Numbered from the stretch's first letter, positions 51,464 through 60,845 are shown. The stretch: 64,000 bases of DNA from JACDBE01 sp963714055 (GCA_963714055.1 OY970227.1:3038001-3102000), one strand, 5' to 3'. Notes: a model not told the origin generated them from the sequence alone. A program made the numbers and translations.

Positions 51464-54281
51464 GTGCTTGTCGAGAGGGACCGGCAACTCGACCAGATGG
51501 CCGCGGTGGCCGGGCGGGCCGGCGACGGCCACGGCGGCGTCGTGCTGGTGAGTGGCGAGGCCGGGATCGGCAAGACGACCGTGGTCAACGAGTTCCTGGC
51601 TCGCCACCACGGGGCCGTCGTCCTGTGGGGGTCCTGCGAGGACCTGGCCACCCCACGCACCTTCGGTCCGTTGCACGACATGGCCCGGCACGATCCCGGC
51701 CTTCTCGACGCCTTGCGCGACGGGAGCCACCTCGACGTCTACGAGGCGTTGGTGGGCGCCCTGTCTCCCCCCACCGGCCTGGTCGTGGCGGTCATCGAGG
51801 ACGCCCACTGGGCGGACCAGGCCACCATCGACGCCATTCGCTACGTCGGGCGCCGCGCCGCTCACGGGCACGGCGTGCTGGTGGTCACCGCTCGCACCGA
51901 GGCGTTGGTGGGAGACCATCCGCTGCGCCTGGCGTTCGGTGGGATCCCGCCGGGCTCGGTGGTGCGGATCGAGTTGCCGACGTTCACCCGAGAAGGCGTG
52001 GTGGCGCTGGCAGGGGCGCACCCGGTCGACGAGGTGCTCGCCATCACCGGCGGCAATCCCTTCTTCGTGACGGAGCTGCTCGACAGCGGCCTCGACCTGC
52101 CGCGAAGCGTGGTCGACTCGATCCTCGCCCGGGCCGCGGACCTTTCGCCGTCGACCCGGGACGTGCTCTCCGTGGTCGCCGTGGTGCCCGGTGAGACGGA
52201 ACGAACGCTGATCGATGGCCTGATGCTCGATCTCCCGGCGGCGCTGGCCGAAGCAGAGCCTGCCGGGCTTCTCCTCACCACGACCACGGCGATCCGGTTT
52301 CGCCACGAGCTGGCGCGTCGAGCCTACGAGGCGTCGTTGTCCTCCGACCGTCGCCGGGAGGAGAACCGGCGGGTGTTCACCCACCTCGAGGGCACCGACG
52401 CCGATCCCGCCCGGCTCGTCCACCACGCCGAGCAGGCCGGGATGCTCGAGGGGGTCGCCCGCTGGGCGCCGGTGGCCGGACGTGATGCGGCGACCGTCGG
52501 CGCCCATCGTCAGGCGGTCGAGCACCTCCAGCGAGCCATCTCACTGCTCGACCGCCACCCGCCCGAGGAGCAGGCGCACCTGCTCGAGCTGCTCGCCTGG
52601 GAGCTCTACGTCCTGGGCCGGTTCCGCCTCGCCCGTCAACCGGCGGACCAGGCGGTGGCCATCAGGGAAGAGCTCGGGGAGCCGGTTGCCACGGGTAATG
52701 CACTACGCCTGTTGTCTCGGGTCCACTGGATACGAGGGGAGCGCCGGGAGGCCGAGCGGCGTGCCGAGGAGGCGATCGCCGTGCTCGAGCCGCTGGGCGA
52801 GAGCGGCGACCTCGCCCGGGCGTATTCGACGCGGTCTCAGCTGGCGATGCTGAACGCCGAGGACGAGGAGGCGATCCGATGGGGCACGGTTGCCGTGGAC
52901 ATGGCCCGGCGGGTTGATGACCCACAGGCGCTCACCCACGCCCTCAACAACGTGGGATCGGCGCAGGCGCACCAGACCGATTCCGCCGACGGGATCGAGC
53001 TCATCGTGCAGGCTCGCCGCCTGGCGATCGACAACGGGCTGGACGAGGACGCCGTCCGGGCGTGGACCAACGAGGCGTGGAGCCTGCTCCGGTCCCGGCG
53101 CCACCGGGAGACCGGTCCGGTTCTCGAGGCGGCGATCGGTTTCGCCCACGACCGACAACAGGACGGCTTCGAGGCCTACCTGACCGCCACCCGCTCGATG
53201 TACCGGCTCGCCATCGGCGATTGGGACGGAGCCGAGTCCGACGTCCGCTGGGTCCTCGAGCAGCCGGCGGTTGCCGGGACCAGCGACTTCCCGGCGGCGA
53301 GCACGTGGGGCACCCTGCTCGCCCGCCGAGGGGAGTTCGCCGAGGCCCGGGCCGTGCTCGAAGCCGGCTGGGAACGTGCCGTCGAGGCCGGTGAGCTGCA
53401 GCGGACCTTTCCCATGGCCACCGGGATCGCCGAGCTGGCCTGGCTCGAGGGGCGTCCACTGGATGGCTTGTATGCGCTCAGCCAGATCGCCGGGGAGCTC
53501 GCCGCTCGAGGCACGTCATCGGAGCGGGCGGAGGTGGCGATGCTGCAGCGACGGGCCGGGCTCGAGACCCCGGCTCCCGTCGACGCGCCGGAGCCGTACC
53601 GGCACTGGTTCGACGGCGACCACCGGGCGGCGGCGGAGGCGTGGCGCCGCATCGGCGAGCCGTATGCCGCCGCTTCCGCCCTGGCCGACTCGGACGGGAT
53701 CCAGGACCTCGAAGAGGCGGTCGAGGTCATGGAACGACTTGGTGCGGTGGCGGCGGCCGCTGGCGCCGCCGCCGACTTGGAGCAGGCGAAGGCGCGACGT
53801 CGCCGGCTCGCCACCGTGCTGTTCACCGACGTGGTCGGGTCGACCGAGATGGCGGCACGGATGGGCGATGAGACATGGCGCGGGCTCCTCGACCGAGCAC
53901 GATGCCACCACCGTCCGGGTGGTGGCACGGCACGGGGGCCGGGTGGTGAGCGGCACCGGCGACGGCGTGATGGCGAGCTTCGACTCCCCGTCATCGGCGA
54001 TCGACGCCGCCGTGGAGCTGGTCCGGGAGCTGTCCGGCGCCGGGATCACCATCCGTGCCGGTCTCCACACCGGGGAGGTCGTTCCCCGCGGCGACGACAT
54101 CGGTGGGATGGCGGTGCACATCGCCGCTCGCGTCGGGGCGGAGGCGGGTGCGGGCCAGGTGCTGGTTTCCAGCACCACCCGCGACCTGGTGGTGGGCGGC
54201 GGTCGGACCCTCACCGACGTCGGCACCCGCCGGCTCAAGGGCGTGGCCGACGAGTGGCTGCTCTACGAGGTGTCCGGCTGA
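51464..54281 (+). CDS. STAND-type ATPase with TPR repeats and C-terminal class III nucleotide cyclase (one frameshift)
   Basis: About 939 residues after repair. The N-terminal AAA/STAND module has VSGEAGIGKTTVVNEFL (Walker A) and VVAVIEDAHWADQAT (Walker B); residues ~330-760 are TPR-like helical repeats. The C-terminus is a cyclase homology domain: LATVLFTDVVGSTEMAARMGD (metal Asp), then, after an extra C near 53895, HGGRVVSGTGDGVMASFDS (second Asp), RAGLHTGEVV and GGMAVHIAARVGAEAG. The transition-state Asn is His, while the Arg remains. GTG follows TATCCT by 6 nt. Probable signal-sensing cAMP producer; signal unknown. Confidence 0.8.
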
Positions 54282-54285
54282 GCCG

Positions 54286-55024
54286 TCAGCCGATGGTGCC
54301 GATCGGGAGGGCGGAGGCGACGGCGGCGTGCACCCGGTTCCTCAAGTCGTTGATGTCGAGCAACGTGAGCTCGGAGGTCGGGATCGGCTCATGGACGGTG
54401 GCCGTTGCCCGAGACGGGTACACCAGCTTGGAGCCGGGCGGCCACGCCTCCCACGTCCCGTGGATGGTGACCGGCACCACCGGCAGGTCATTGGCGATGG
54501 CGATGCGGAACGCGCCCTTCTTGAACCCGGCCAGCTTGCCGTTGTCACTGCGGGTGCCCTCGGGGAACACGATGATCGAGTGCCCGCGGCCCTTCGCCTC
54601 GGCGACGCCCTGGTTGATCTGGGCATGGGCGGCTGAGGACGCCTGCCGGTCGGTCTCGATGATGCCGATGCGCCGCATCGCCTGCGCCAGCACCGGGATG
54701 CTGAACAGCTCCTTCTTGGCGAGGAACCGGATCGGCACCGGGGCCGTCAGCAGCATGACCGGGATGTCGTAGTTGGACAGGTGATTGGCGGCGAACACGT
54801 ATTGCCGGTTCGGGTCGATCCGGTCCCGACCCTCGATCTGGAGGTGCACCGGGGCGGTGCCCAGGAACAGCCGGCTCCACAGGCGGATGGTGGACTCGAT
54901 GAGCCGGCTGTCCTTGTCGACCAGCGACATGATCAGCACCGACGGCGGCGAAGACCAGGGTGAAGGCGAGGAACGGCCCGAGCAGCAACACGGTGCGCAG
55001 CCCGGGGAGGAGTCGGCGGTTCAC
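54286..55024 (-). CDS. plsC: 1-acyl-sn-glycerol-3-phosphate acyltransferase (PlsC-like; one frameshift)
   Basis: Adds the second acyl chain to lysophosphatidate at the membrane. The N-terminal frame gives MNRRLLPGLRTVLLLGPFLA (membrane helix); after a one-base change near 54945 it continues SLVDKDSRLIESTIRLWSRLFLG, with the HX4D motif AANHLSNYD, RFLAKKELFSIP, IIETDR and FPEGTRSDNGKL. Repaired length is about 245. GTG at 55024 is preceded by TAACTT (55031-55036, minus strand) with a 6-nt gap. Confidence 0.88.
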
Positions 55025-55077
55025 CCGGCTAAGTTACCCCACCGTTGGGAGGCTCCTCTATTCGGCCCGTCACGCAG

Positions 55078-56242
55078 TTGCAGGCGCGTAGCCACGCCCT
55101 CGCCGCCCAAGGCTTCGGCGTGCCCCGACCAGCGGGACGGATCGACGTCGCGCCACTTCAGGCGGTTGTTCGACACGGTGGGCCTCCTCCAGCTCGACTC
55201 GGTGAACGTCCTGACCAGGGCCCATTACCTACCCGCGTTCTCCCGGCTCGGGCCCTACGACCGGGAGGCTCTCGACCGGTACACCGTGGCCTCGGGCGAG
55301 GTGTTCGAGTACTGGGCGCACGCCGCCTCGCTGCTCCCCATCGACACCTTCCCCCTCTACCGCCACTTCATGGAGGAGCAGCCTGAGTGGCGGGCCATCC
55401 GCCAGCTCGAGGCCGAGCACCCCGGCTACGTCGAGTCGGTGTACCAGGAGGTGGCGGAGCACGGCCCGCTGACGGTGTCCGACCTGGCGAACCCCGGCGC
55501 CCGGACCGGCTCCTGGTGGGGCTACGGCCGCGGCAAGCTGGCTCTCGAGTGGCTGGTGATCAGCGGACGTCTCGCCACCTGGCGGGACCGCAGCTTCACC
55601 AGGGTGCACGACCTGCCCGAGCGGGTGTACCCGGCGGCGGCGCTGGCGGCCGAGGTGCCGGACCGCCGGGACGTCTACCGGGACCTGCTGCTGCGTGGCG
55701 CCCGCCACCACGGGATCGGGACCGCGGTAGACCTGTGCGACTACTACCGCATCCGCCTCCCCGAAGCGCGGCCCATCCTGGCGGAGCTGGTGGCGAACGG
55801 CGACCTGCAGCAGGTCGAGGTCGAAGGGTGGCGAGGGCCGGTGTACCTGCACCCCGAATCGACTCCGTTGCGCCGGCCGCGTGGCACCGCGCTACTCAGC
55901 CCGTTCGACCCGCTGGTGTGGCACCGCGACCGGACGGAGCGGCTGTTCGGGTTCTTCTACCGCATCGAGATCTACACGCCGAAGGAGAAGCGGGTCTACG
56001 GCTACTACACGTTGCCGTTCCTGCTCGACGGCGCCTTGGTGGGCAGGGTCGACCTCAAGGCGGATCGCAAGGGGTCCCGGTTGCTGGTGCAGGGAGTTCA
56101 CGCCGAGGACGGCGTCGACCTCCGGCACGTGGCCGGTCGGCTGAGCACCGAGCTGGAAGCGATGGCTCGGTGGCTCGCCCTCGGTGAGATCTCGGTGGCG
56201 GCCAACGGGAACCTGGCCGGTCCGCTCGGCGCCGCCCTCTGA
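55078..56242 (+). CDS. YcaQ-like winged-helix DNA glycosylase family protein (one frameshift)
   Basis: Related to AlkX/YcaQ interstrand-crosslink DNA glycosylases. The start frame reads QARSHALAAQGFGVPRPAGRIDV; after an indel near 55145 it continues RHFRRLFDTVGLLQLDSVNVLTRAHYLPAFSRLGPYD, FEYWAHAASLLPI, the winged-helix LSDLANPGARTGSWWGYGRGKLALEWL-type text, LSPFDPLVWHRDRTERLFGF and YYTLPFLLDGALVGRVDLK. The start is tentative (TTG 55078 or 55045). Divergent from plsC across a 50-nt gap. Confidence 0.82.
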
Positions 56243-56259
56243 CCGGCGGGCGGTTTCGA

Positions 56260-57597
56260 TCAGAAGTCGAGGGACAGAATTCGACCCTGCGCGAAGGGGA
56301 CCCTGGTGACCGACCCGCGCGACCAGTCGAGGAGGACCAGGTCCCCGGTCTCGTCGTCCTGAGCGGCCAGGTAGGCCCCGTCGCGGCTGAAGCCGATGGC
56401 TCGGTCGGCGTCGATCCTGGTGCGGACCAGGGCGTTGGAGTGGAGACGGGAGGTGGTCGCCTCGAGTCGCCCGTTGTTGCTGCTCACCATCGAAACCGCG
56501 CTCCCGTCCGGGGTGAACATGAACGCGATGCGCCGGGCGTCGACGTCCGCGTCGTCGACGAGGAACTGGGCATTGGTCGGTTCCTGATCTGGTCCCAACA
56601 CCGCGATCTTGGTCAGGTGGAGGTCGGGCTCGCCGACCGGCATCACCTCGCCCAGGAAACCCAGTTGCCGGTCGGTGTGCCCGGCGGCGAGGGCCGCCCG
56701 GTAGGCGGCCACCCGTGACTGGATCACCATCTCGCCGTTGGGGCCGACCTCGAGCGGGATCCCCGGGAGCGAGAGCACGGGACGCCCGGAAGGGTCGAGT
56801 AGCAAGGTGACGTGGAGGAGCTCGCGGGCGCTGGTGTCCTCGGTGCCCGGCACCGTCACCTCCCACGCCCGGAGCGAGGGCTCGACCCGGTGCGAGAGGA
56901 CGAATCCCCAATCCCCCCAGGCGACCAACTCGCTGCGGGGCGAGGTCGCATGCAGGTCGACGAGATCGGACACGCTTCCCACGCTGCCCACCGTGGCGGA
57001 GAACAGGTGATACTCATCGGTGCCGGGTACGCGGCCGATGAAGGCGATGCGGCCGTCGCCGGCCGAGTGCCAGGCGGCGCCATGCACGTCGATGAAGGCA
57101 GGCACGACGCTGCCCCTCCGGCCGACCCACAGCGTCGGGGCGGTTTCGTCGGTCACCGTCATCACCAGCCGTCCCATCGAGGCAACGGCGGCGCCGGCGC
57201 TGTCCGCGCCCCAGGTCACCCCCGGTGAGGGAGCGCCCGACGACGGGAACCACGCCGCCCAGGCGGTGGTGTCTTCGTCGGGGCGGTACACGACCGATCG
57301 CACATCGGCAAGGGCGGGTGGCGCCTCCAGCTCCGAGGGTGACACCGTGGTGGTGGGAGGGGCGTCGCCGGCGAGATCCGGGACCGTGGCGGCGGTCGGG
57401 TCGCCCTGGGCACTCGTGTCGGCGGGGCTGTCGAACAACCCGACGGCGGTGAGCACCGCGATGGCCACCCCGACCGCGGCGATCGGGATCCACCGCCGGT
57501 CGGGTGGCTCCGGCGACGGGCTCCCGAAGGAGGTCGGCGCATCCGGGAGGACCGGCGGCAACGTCCGAATCCGGCCCTGCTCGTCGGTCCCCTTCAT
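56260..57597 (-). CDS. membrane-anchored protein with propeller-like extracytoplasmic domain
   Basis: A protein of 445 residues that I cannot name. A short cytoplasmic N-terminus (Pro-rich) is followed by one membrane helix (WIPIAAVGVAIAVLTAVGLF), a Thr/Pro linker, and about 340 residues of repeated beta-strand text (GDGRIAFIGRVPGTDEYHLF, SELVAWGDWGFVLSHRV, RRIAFMFTPDGSAVSMV, GFSRDGAYLAAQDDETGDL) suggestive of a WD40/TolB-like propeller. ATG at 57597 has TAGCAT (57605-57610, minus strand) 7 nt upstream, which decides the start against 57708. Confidence 0.65.
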   Translation of the reverse strand: MKGTDEQGRIRTLPPVLPDAPTSFGSPSPEPPDRRWIPIAAVGVAIAVLTAVGLFDSPADTSAQGDPTAATVPDLAGDAPPTTTVSPSELEAPPALADVRSVVYRPDEDTTAWAAWFPSSGAPSPGVTWGADSAGAAVASMGRLVMTVTDETAPTLWVGRRGSVVPAFIDVHGAAWHSAGDGRIAFIGRVPGTDEYHLFSATVGSVGSVSDLVDLHATSPRSELVAWGDWGFVLSHRVEPSLRAWEVTVPGTEDTSARELLHVTLLLDPSGRPVLSLPGIPLEVGPNGEMVIQSRVAAYRAALAAGHTDRQLGFLGEVMPVGEPDLHLTKIAVLGPDQEPTNAQFLVDDADVDARRIAFMFTPDGSAVSMVSSNNGRLEATTSRLHSNALVRTRIDADRAIGFSRDGAYLAAQDDETGDLVLLDWSRGSVTRVPFAQGRILSLDF

Positions 57598-57742
57598 GGT
57601 CGGAATGCTACCGGCGCACCGACTCCACGAGCGCCGGGCGTCTGGTCCGACCCCGTCCGAGACCTCGACCAGTACGTCGAGGGCGATCGTTGGTCCCGTA
57701 ACCCGCACCGCTATCGTGCCCGGACCAGGAAGCCGGCGAGAG

Positions 57743-58660
57743 GTGACCGAGAGGTTGTTGGTGGACTACACCGACCGCGTGGCCGTGATCACCGGTGCCG
57801 GTGGCGGGCTTGGCCGCGAGCACGCTCTCCTGCTGGCTTCCTTGGGGGCCGCCGTGGTCGTCAACGACGCCGGCGGCGACGTCCACGGAGCCGGTTCGGC
57901 AGCCGGGGCAGCGCAGGCCGTGGTCGACGAGATAGGTGCAGCCGGAGGCGTCGCCGTCGCCGACGACCACTCCGTCGCCGACCCTGAAGGGGCGTCGGCG
58001 ATCGTCGAGCGGGCGGTCTCGGAGTTCGGGCGGGTCGACGTGGTGGTCAACAACGCCGGCATCCTGCGCGACAAGTCCTTCGCCAACCTGACCTGGCCCG
58101 ATCTCGATGCCGTCATCGACGTGCACCTCAAGGGCGCCTTCCTCGTGACCCGGCCCGCCTTCCTCCACATGAAGGAGCAGGGGTACGGTCGCGTCGTGCT
58201 CACGTCGAGCGGCTCCGGGATCCTCGGCAACTTCGGCCAGTCCAACTACGGGGCCGCCAAGATGGGCCTGGTCGGCATGATGAACGTGCTCAAGCTCGAG
58301 GGGGCGAGGTACGGGATCAACGTCAACGCGGTGGCACCCATCGCCGCCACCCGGATGACCGCCGACCTCCTCGGTGACTCGGCCTCACGGTTCGCCCCGT
58401 CCCAGGTGGCGCCGGCGGTCGCCTTCCTCGGCTCGGAGGCGTGCACCTTCACCGGCGAGGTCTGGTCGGTCGGTGGCGGGTCGGTGAGCCGCTTCTTCAC
58501 CGGGCTCACCCCTGGGTGGTTCAAGCACCCGGACCTGGGTCCGATCTCCGTCGACGAAGTCGTCGCCAACCTCGACCTCATCCGCGCCGAGTCGGGATAC
58601 GCCGTGCCGTTCTCGTCGGCCGACGAGTTCGTCAAGCTGGAGGCGCTCTTCGGTGGCTGA
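57743..58660 (+). CDS. short-chain dehydrogenase, 17-beta-HSD4/3-hydroxyacyl-CoA dehydrogenase type
   Basis: About 305 residues. NAD-binding VAVITGAGGGLGREHALLLAS and the diagnostic VVVNDAGGDVHGAGSAAGAAQAVVDEI, shared with the dehydrogenase half of peroxisomal multifunctional enzyme 2; NNAGILRDKSFANLTWPDLDAVIDVHLKGAF; catalytic Ser in LTSSGSGILGNFGQSNYGAAK with Tyr and Lys. Probably beta-oxidation of branched or steroid side chains. Start uncertain among GTG 57743, TTG 57755 and GTG 57761; a GAGAGG site favours the later ones. Confidence 0.87.
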   Translation: MTERLLVDYTDRVAVITGAGGGLGREHALLLASLGAAVVVNDAGGDVHGAGSAAGAAQAVVDEIGAAGGVAVADDHSVADPEGASAIVERAVSEFGRVDVVVNNAGILRDKSFANLTWPDLDAVIDVHLKGAFLVTRPAFLHMKEQGYGRVVLTSSGSGILGNFGQSNYGAAKMGLVGMMNVLKLEGARYGINVNAVAPIAATRMTADLLGDSASRFAPSQVAPAVAFLGSEACTFTGEVWSVGGGSVSRFFTGLTPGWFKHPDLGPISVDEVVANLDLIRAESGYAVPFSSADEFVKLEALFGG

Positions 58661-59270
58661 CGACCGGTCATCGATCGACGACACCGAAGGCGCGGTGATC
58701 CCGTTCGGCCCCGCCGCCGACAAGGCAGCGTGGCGGGCGTGGGCCAGGAGGGAGCGGGCAGGGCTCGACTGGGGATTCCTGTCCGAGGCGGTGCGCGCCG
58801 CCCTTCGCACGTTCCCTCCGCTGCGACACAACGCCACGGTGCTCACCTACCTGCCCATGGACCAGGAGATCGACCTCGAGCCGATGCTGGAGGGCGGGCT
58901 CCCGGTGCACTGGGTGGTCAGCCGGACCCCGGACGAGGGCCCGCTGACCATCCACGAGATCACCCTGCCATTGGAGTACAACCGCCTCGGGTTCCGTCAA
59001 CCCAGGGAGAGCGCCCCATACGTCGACCCGCACAACGTCGACATCGTGCTCGTCCCGGGGCTCGCCTTCGACCTCTACGGCACCAGGCTCGGTCGGGGCC
59101 TCGGCTACTACGACGAGCTGCTGGGGCGGATGCGAGCCGGCACCGTTTTCGTCGGGGTCACGCCGGCGGCGCTGGTGGCCGACCGGCTGCCCTCCGACGA
59201 CCACGACATCCCCGTCCACTGGCTGGCGTCCGACGAGGGCGTGGTCGGCGTGGCCAAGTCGGCCGGCTGA
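58653..59270 (+). CDS. 5-formyltetrahydrofolate cyclo-ligase family protein
   Basis: A 205-residue enzyme that recycles 5-formyl-THF to 5,10-methenyl-THF with ATP. Recognised by AWRAWARRERAGLDWGFLSEAV, VLTYLPMDQEIDLEPML and VPGLAFDLYGTRLGRGLGYYDELLGRM. GTG overlaps the end of the dehydrogenase gene by 8 nt, implying coupled translation despite unrelated roles. Confidence 0.9.
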   Translation: MADDRSSIDDTEGAVIPFGPAADKAAWRAWARRERAGLDWGFLSEAVRAALRTFPPLRHNATVLTYLPMDQEIDLEPMLEGGLPVHWVVSRTPDEGPLTIHEITLPLEYNRLGFRQPRESAPYVDPHNVDIVLVPGLAFDLYGTRLGRGLGYYDELLGRMRAGTVFVGVTPAALVADRLPSDDHDIPVHWLASDEGVVGVAKSAG

Positions 59271-59290
59271 CACACTTCCGGGTGTCCTGA

Positions 59291-59409
59291 AACTTTGAGC
59301 GAGTGGCGCCATGTGGTGTGTTCAATCGCTCAAAGTTGGCAGCGGACGAACGCCCGTCCTGCAACTTTGAGCGAGTGACGCCATGTCATGTGTTCAATCG
59401 CTCAAAGTT
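59291..59409. repeat. tandem pair of palindromic hairpin elements (72-bp period)
   Basis: Two copies of a perfect 12-nt inverted repeat, AACTTTGAGCGA and TCGCTCAAAGTT, with 23-nt loops: arms 59291-59302/59326-59337 and 59363-59374/59398-59409. Loops share GTGRCGCCATG and TGTGTTCAA; both hairpins are followed by TTGGCRGCGGACGAACGCCCGTC. A diverged, inverted copy is at 10710-10752. They sit between convergent genes, so a bidirectional terminator role is possible, but there is no U-tract. Confidence 0.85.
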
Positions 59410-59428
59410 GGCGGCGGACGAACGCCCG

Positions 59429-59851
59429 TCAGGCCGCCTCGCGCAGCTGAGTCTTGATGCGGGCGAGGATGGCGCCCATGCCCCTCATCCGGAGCGGGCT
59501 CACCACTTCCTCGATGCCCATCGCCGTGTAGAACGTGTCAGGGACCTCGAGGATCTCGTCGACCGTCGACCCGTTGAGCCCGGCGGCGAGGATCCCGGCG
59601 TAGCCCCGCATCGTCGGCGCCTCCCGGGGCACTTGGAACCACAACGTCACCCGGCCGTCCTCATCGATGCGGGAGGTCACGAAGAAGGGGGTCTGGCACT
59701 CGTGGACCCGCTCCAGGGCGCCCTCCTCGATCAACTCCGGTGGGGGATCGGGGAGGCGGTCGGCATAGTCGACCATGGCGGCCACCTTCACCTGCTTGGG
59801 GCTCGCCGCGAAGAGATCGACGAGGCGCTGCAACGGATCCGGCACCGACAC
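59429..59851 (-). CDS. sufE: SufE-like cysteine desulfurase activator
   Basis: A 140-residue SufE-family protein that accepts sulfane sulfur from a SufS/CsdA-type desulfurase for Fe-S cluster assembly. Active-site C52 lies in RVHECQTPFFVTSR; the C-terminal PREAPTMRGYAGILAAGLNGSTVDEILEVPDTF is characteristic. GTG at 59851 is preferred to the long reading from 60460, which would cross the rhodanese gene; an AGAGGTG site lies just upstream. Divergent from the sulfurtransferase. Confidence 0.9.
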   Translation of the reverse strand: MSVPDPLQRLVDLFAASPKQVKVAAMVDYADRLPDPPPELIEEGALERVHECQTPFFVTSRIDEDGRVTLWFQVPREAPTMRGYAGILAAGLNGSTVDEILEVPDTFYTAMGIEEVVSPLRMRGMGAILARIKTQLREAA

Positions 59852-59899
59852 GGGCCCACCTCTCTCGTCTGGTCCTTCGGCTTGCGCCTCTTCTCTAAA

Positions 59900-59915
59900 C
59901 ACTATGGTGATAGTG
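59900..59915. promoter_or_regulatory. palindrome between sufE and sulfurtransferase
   Basis: CACTAT-GGTG-ATAGTG lies in an AT-richer patch of the 102-nt divergent promoter region. It is a candidate operator for a regulator controlling both sulfur-transfer genes; no regulator gene is adjacent. Confidence 0.4.
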
Positions 59916-59953
59916 CTATTCACCGAGAAGGATAGGCGACAAGGAGACGCGTC

Positions 59954-60835
59954 ATGGCACCGGTAGCTGCAGATCCCGGCTTCGCTTCGAGCGGTTATGC
60001 CAGCCCGGAGCGCCTGGTGAGCACGGAGTGGCTCGCCGAACATCTCGACGACCCTGGCCTGGTGGTGGTCGAGTCGGACGAAGACGTGCTGCTCTACGAG
60101 ACCGGGCACATCCCCGGGGCCGTCCGGGTCGACTGGCACGTCGACCTGCAGGATCAACTCACCCGCGACTACCTCGACGCCGGTTCGTTCGCCGCGCTGC
60201 TGTCCGAGAAGGGGATCTCCCGCGACGACACCGTGGTGTTCTACGGCGACAACTTCAACTGGTGGGCGGCCTACGCCTTGTGGGTCTTCCGGCTCTTCGG
60301 CCACGAGGATGTGCGCCTGCTCAACGGCGGCCGGCAGAAGTGGGTCGAGGAGGACCGCCCGCTGACCACGGACGTGGTCGAGCGGACCACCACCGCCTAT
60401 CCGGTGGTTGAGCGCGACGACGAGCCCATCCGGGCATTCCGCGAGGACGTCTCCGAGCACATCGGCGACGGCCTGCCACTGGTGGACGTGCGCTCACCCG
60501 AGGAGTACCGGGGAGAGCTTCTTCACATGCCCAACTACCCGCAGGAGGGAGCCCTGCGCGGCGGGCACATCCCCGGCGCGGCCAACGTCCCGTGGAAGCG
60601 GGCGGCCAACGACGACGGCACCTTCAAGTCGACCGACGAGCTGCGGGCCATCTACGTGGACGAGCAGGGCCTGGCGGCCGACGACGAGGTGATCGCCTAC
60701 TGCCGTATCGGCGAGCGCTCGTCGCACACCTGGTTCGTCCTCAGCCACCTGCTCGGGTTCACCGACGTCCGCAACTACGACGGCTCCTGGACCGAGTGGG
60801 GCAACCTGGTGCGCGCCCCGATCGAGAAGCCGTAA
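59954..60835 (+). CDS. sseA: thiosulfate/3-mercaptopyruvate sulfurtransferase (tandem rhodanese)
   Basis: A 293-residue protein with two rhodanese domains. The inactive N-terminal one has SDEDVLLYETGHIPGAVRVDW and DTVVFYGDNFNWWAAYALWVFRLFGH. The active C-terminal one has PLVDVRSPEEYRGELL, GHIPGAANVPWKRA and the catalytic loop AYCRIGERSSHTWFVL. It resembles the actinobacterial CysA/SseA type, commonly placed opposite sufE as here. ATG 59954 has AAGGAG upstream. Confidence 0.92.
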   Translation: MAPVAADPGFASSGYASPERLVSTEWLAEHLDDPGLVVVESDEDVLLYETGHIPGAVRVDWHVDLQDQLTRDYLDAGSFAALLSEKGISRDDTVVFYGDNFNWWAAYALWVFRLFGHEDVRLLNGGRQKWVEEDRPLTTDVVERTTTAYPVVERDDEPIRAFREDVSEHIGDGLPLVDVRSPEEYRGELLHMPNYPQEGALRGGHIPGAANVPWKRAANDDGTFKSTDELRAIYVDEQGLAADDEVIAYCRIGERSSHTWFVLSHLLGFTDVRNYDGSWTEWGNLVRAPIEKP

Positions 60836-60845
60836 CGCTCCCTCC

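Noticed and set aside
59291..59409. Palindromic repeat pair considered as a CRISPR or attachment site
   Set aside because: Only two units with conserved, not unique, loops and flanks; no integrase or cas gene adjacent.
59429..60460. 343-codon reading of sufE
   Set aside because: The extra N-terminal part is antisense to the rhodanese gene; GTG 59851 matches the SufE family start.
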